Source: Gammaproteobacteria bacterium (GTDB taxonomy: Bacteria; Pseudomonadota; Gammaproteobacteria; SZUA-229). Taken from it: a stretch of 64,000 nt of DNA. Location: contig JAOULC010000010.1 in assembly GCA_029882215.1 (NCBI GenBank), positions 1 to 64,000 of the forward strand, given 5' to 3'. Each line of letters begins with the position of its first letter. Within the stretch, counting starts at the first letter, position 1. Positions 59,657-64,000 of the stretch are shown in pieces. Under the pieces are notes generated by a model. The model had not been told where the DNA came from. It did no database searches and saw only the letters and a program-made list of their open reading frames with translations. Position numbers and translations under genes: made by a program.

Positions 59657-60217
59657 TCAGTGCTCAGGGTTATGAAAGCGACTGAACTCAGTTTGCTTGC
59701 ACACTGGGCAGGGCATCAAAGGGCTGACGCTGGCGACATGAATCACATTATTACAATGGCTGCATTTGTAATCGCCGCGGCAGACCAGTTCAGTTGCATA
59801 ATGTGTTGAATCGTTAATCTCGCCAATAAACTGCTTGATCTCCATGCGTGTGTGATCAGCAACAGATAAAAATAAATCCAGTATTTTCTGTTCCAGTGCA
59901 TCCAGATCTGTTTTAAGCCATTCTGTAAAGTCACTATTGGTTTCCATCAGGTGCTCGGCGGCATCATTCAGATCATGCTTGATGGTGTTAGCAATTTTTT
60001 CTGCTTCTTCGGCTGTTAATTCATTATCTGCTTTGGCTTTGTTGATCGCCAGATCTAACGCGGTTTGCAAGGTCGGGGGGGGGGCTTCCCCTGCATTATC
60101 AATCGTTGATTTTATTCGCTCCATCATCTTGTTATAACCCTCAGCTAAGTGAGCGGTATCGTGATGATTCATAGTGATTCCTACTTTAACTGTAAATACC
60201 TCAAGTCGGTGTTTCAT
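59657..60217 (-). CDS. Zinc-ribbon protein, YbeL-like (DUF1451 type)
   Basis: C-terminal CRGDYKCSHCNNVIHVASVSPLMPCPVCKQTEF; position beside leuS as in E. coli ybeL. Start may be a later ATG (MNHHDTAHLAEGYNKM, at 60172). Confidence 0.75.
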   Translation of the reverse strand: MKHRLEVFTVKVGITMNHHDTAHLAEGYNKMMERIKSTIDNAGEAPPPTLQTALDLAINKAKADNELTAEEAEKIANTIKHDLNDAAEHLMETNSDFTEWLKTDLDALEQKILDLFLSVADHTRMEIKQFIGEINDSTHYATELVCRGDYKCSHCNNVIHVASVSPLMPCPVCKQTEFSRFHNPEH

Positions 60218-60336
60218 TGGCTCCTAGCCTGTTGTATCCTTGCCGTTTCCATTAAATGCTTTTTATTTTTTTCAGGCAATTGTTGAGTTGTTTGCCTGCG
60301 TTTTGAGCATTTGATACACATTTATAGACCAGATAA

Positions 60337-62819
<2,483 letters not shown>

Positions 62820-62820
<1 letters not shown>

Positions 62821-63422
62821 TGAAAAACTTGCGGGCTAAAAAAAATCCGCTCAGAAATCCGCTCAGGCTGATCAGCGTATCTGTCATTTTATTGCTGATG
62901 TTATCAGCCTGTGGTTTTCATTTGCGCGGTGCTTATCAATTACCGGCTGAAATGTCGTCTGTATATCTTTCGGCAAAAAATAGTCATTCAGAATTATTAT
63001 TAGATTTGCGGCGAACCTTACAAGCTAACGGCTCACTGGTGATTGATGATGCGACCCGGGCAAAAGCAAGCCTGAAAATCCAGTCTGAGAAACAGACAGA
63101 GCGGGTAATCTCGGTTGATAGTCATGGTCGTGCCAGTGAGTATGAGCTGAAGTTTGACGTTATTTATTCTTTGAGCGTTGTCGATGAGACGGAAAAAACA
63201 TTGTTTCGCATTAATGACAGAAAGCTTGAATTAATTCGCGAGTATTTATACGACAGTACAGCTGTTTTAGGAACGGCTAGTGAAAAATCTGTACTGATTC
63301 GGGATATGCAGCGTGATGCTTCACGTCTGATTATGTTGCAAATCCAGGCGGCTTATCGAAAAGCGAATGAGCCGGCTGGTGATGATAATATCATACATTC
63401 AGCACCGGTATTAAAGCCGTGA
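62820..63422 (+). CDS. lptE: LPS assembly lipoprotein LptE
   Basis: Lipobox LLMLSACGFHLRGAYQLPAEM; leuS-lptE-holA order. Confidence 0.93.
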
Positions 63423-64000
63423 AAATAAGAACCGATCAGCTCAAGCAGCAGCTGGAAAAAACACTCTCTCCTGTTTATTTGATTTCCGGCGATGAGCCAT
63501 TACAAGTGATGGAGGCCGGTGATCAGGTTCGGGCAAAAGCACGTGAGCTTGGCTACACTGAGCGCACGGTCATGGATGTGGATAAAGATTTTGACTGGGC
63601 TACGCTGACCGCAGAGTCTAATAGCTTGTCCCTGTTTGCGGAGCAGCGAATTCTTGAGTTGCGCATCCCAACGGGAAAACCGGGCAAGCCCGGTGGCGCT
63701 GCACTGGCTGAATATGCCGCCAGACTTCCGCAGGATACGATATTAATTATCAGTGCCGGTAAGCTGGACAAAACAGCGACCAATACAAAATGGTATAAAT
63801 CGCTGGATAGTGCGGGCGTGACATTGCAATGCTGGCCCATTGACAGTGTGGCACTGCCAAAGTGGATTGAAAACCGCTGTATCATGAAAGGCATGCAGCC
63901 GGAGAAAGAGGCTGTGCGGATTCTGGTGGAGCGGGTGGAAGGTAATATGCTGGCTGCGGCACAGGAAATTGAGAAACTGTGTTTACTGGCTGGTTCCGCA
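63419..64000 (+). CDS. holA: DNA polymerase III subunit delta (partial, runs off window)
   Basis: GTG start overlapping the lptE stop: VKIRTDQLKQQLEKTLSPVYLISGDEPLQVMEAGDQVRAKARELGY; not in ORF track because it has no stop in the window. Confidence 0.92.
   Translation, partial: MKIRTDQLKQQLEKTLSPVYLISGDEPLQVMEAGDQVRAKARELGYTERTVMDVDKDFDWATLTAESNSLSLFAEQRILELRIPTGKPGKPGGAALAEYAARLPQDTILIISAGKLDKTATNTKWYKSLDSAGVTLQCWPIDSVALPKWIENRCIMKGMQPEKEAVRILVERVEGNMLAAAQEIEKLCLLAGSA

Overview
The window is a gammaproteobacterial chromosomal segment made up mostly of housekeeping genes. In order it contains: the 3' end of a 23S rRNA gene and a 5S gene; a flagellar stator operon (pomA/pomB plus a PilZ gene, minus strand); birA-coaX-SPOR; a tRNA cluster Thr-Tyr-Gly-Thr followed by tufB and tRNA-Trp; secE-nusG-rplKAJL-rpoBC; the str operon (rpsL-rpsG-fusA-tufA); the S10, spc and alpha ribosomal operons through rplQ; a complete periplasmic nitrate reductase operon napFDAGHBC (minus strand); uvrA, a YajR-like MFS gene, ssb, an orphan receiver protein, glmS and an OafA-like acyltransferase; a small merC + GDCCVxC pair; then miaB-ybeZ-ybeY-corC-lnt, a ybeL-like gene, leuS-lptE and the start of holA. 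I did not see a clearly new multi-gene system, CRISPR array, prophage or transposon. The observations most worth follow-up are: (1) a MerR-type promoter/operator (19-bp spacer, CCGTA-N6-TACGG dyad) in front of merC with no merR, merA, merT or merP in the window; (2) two tuf genes identical over about 1.1 kb whose identity stops abruptly 46 nt before the stop codon, suggesting gene conversion; (3) an FNR-like box placed at about -41.5 upstream of napF; (4) a G10 homopolymer inside the ybeL-like coding sequence; (5) several strong hairpins between ribosomal/RNA polymerase genes. All calls come from reading sequence and supplied translations; no database search was run.
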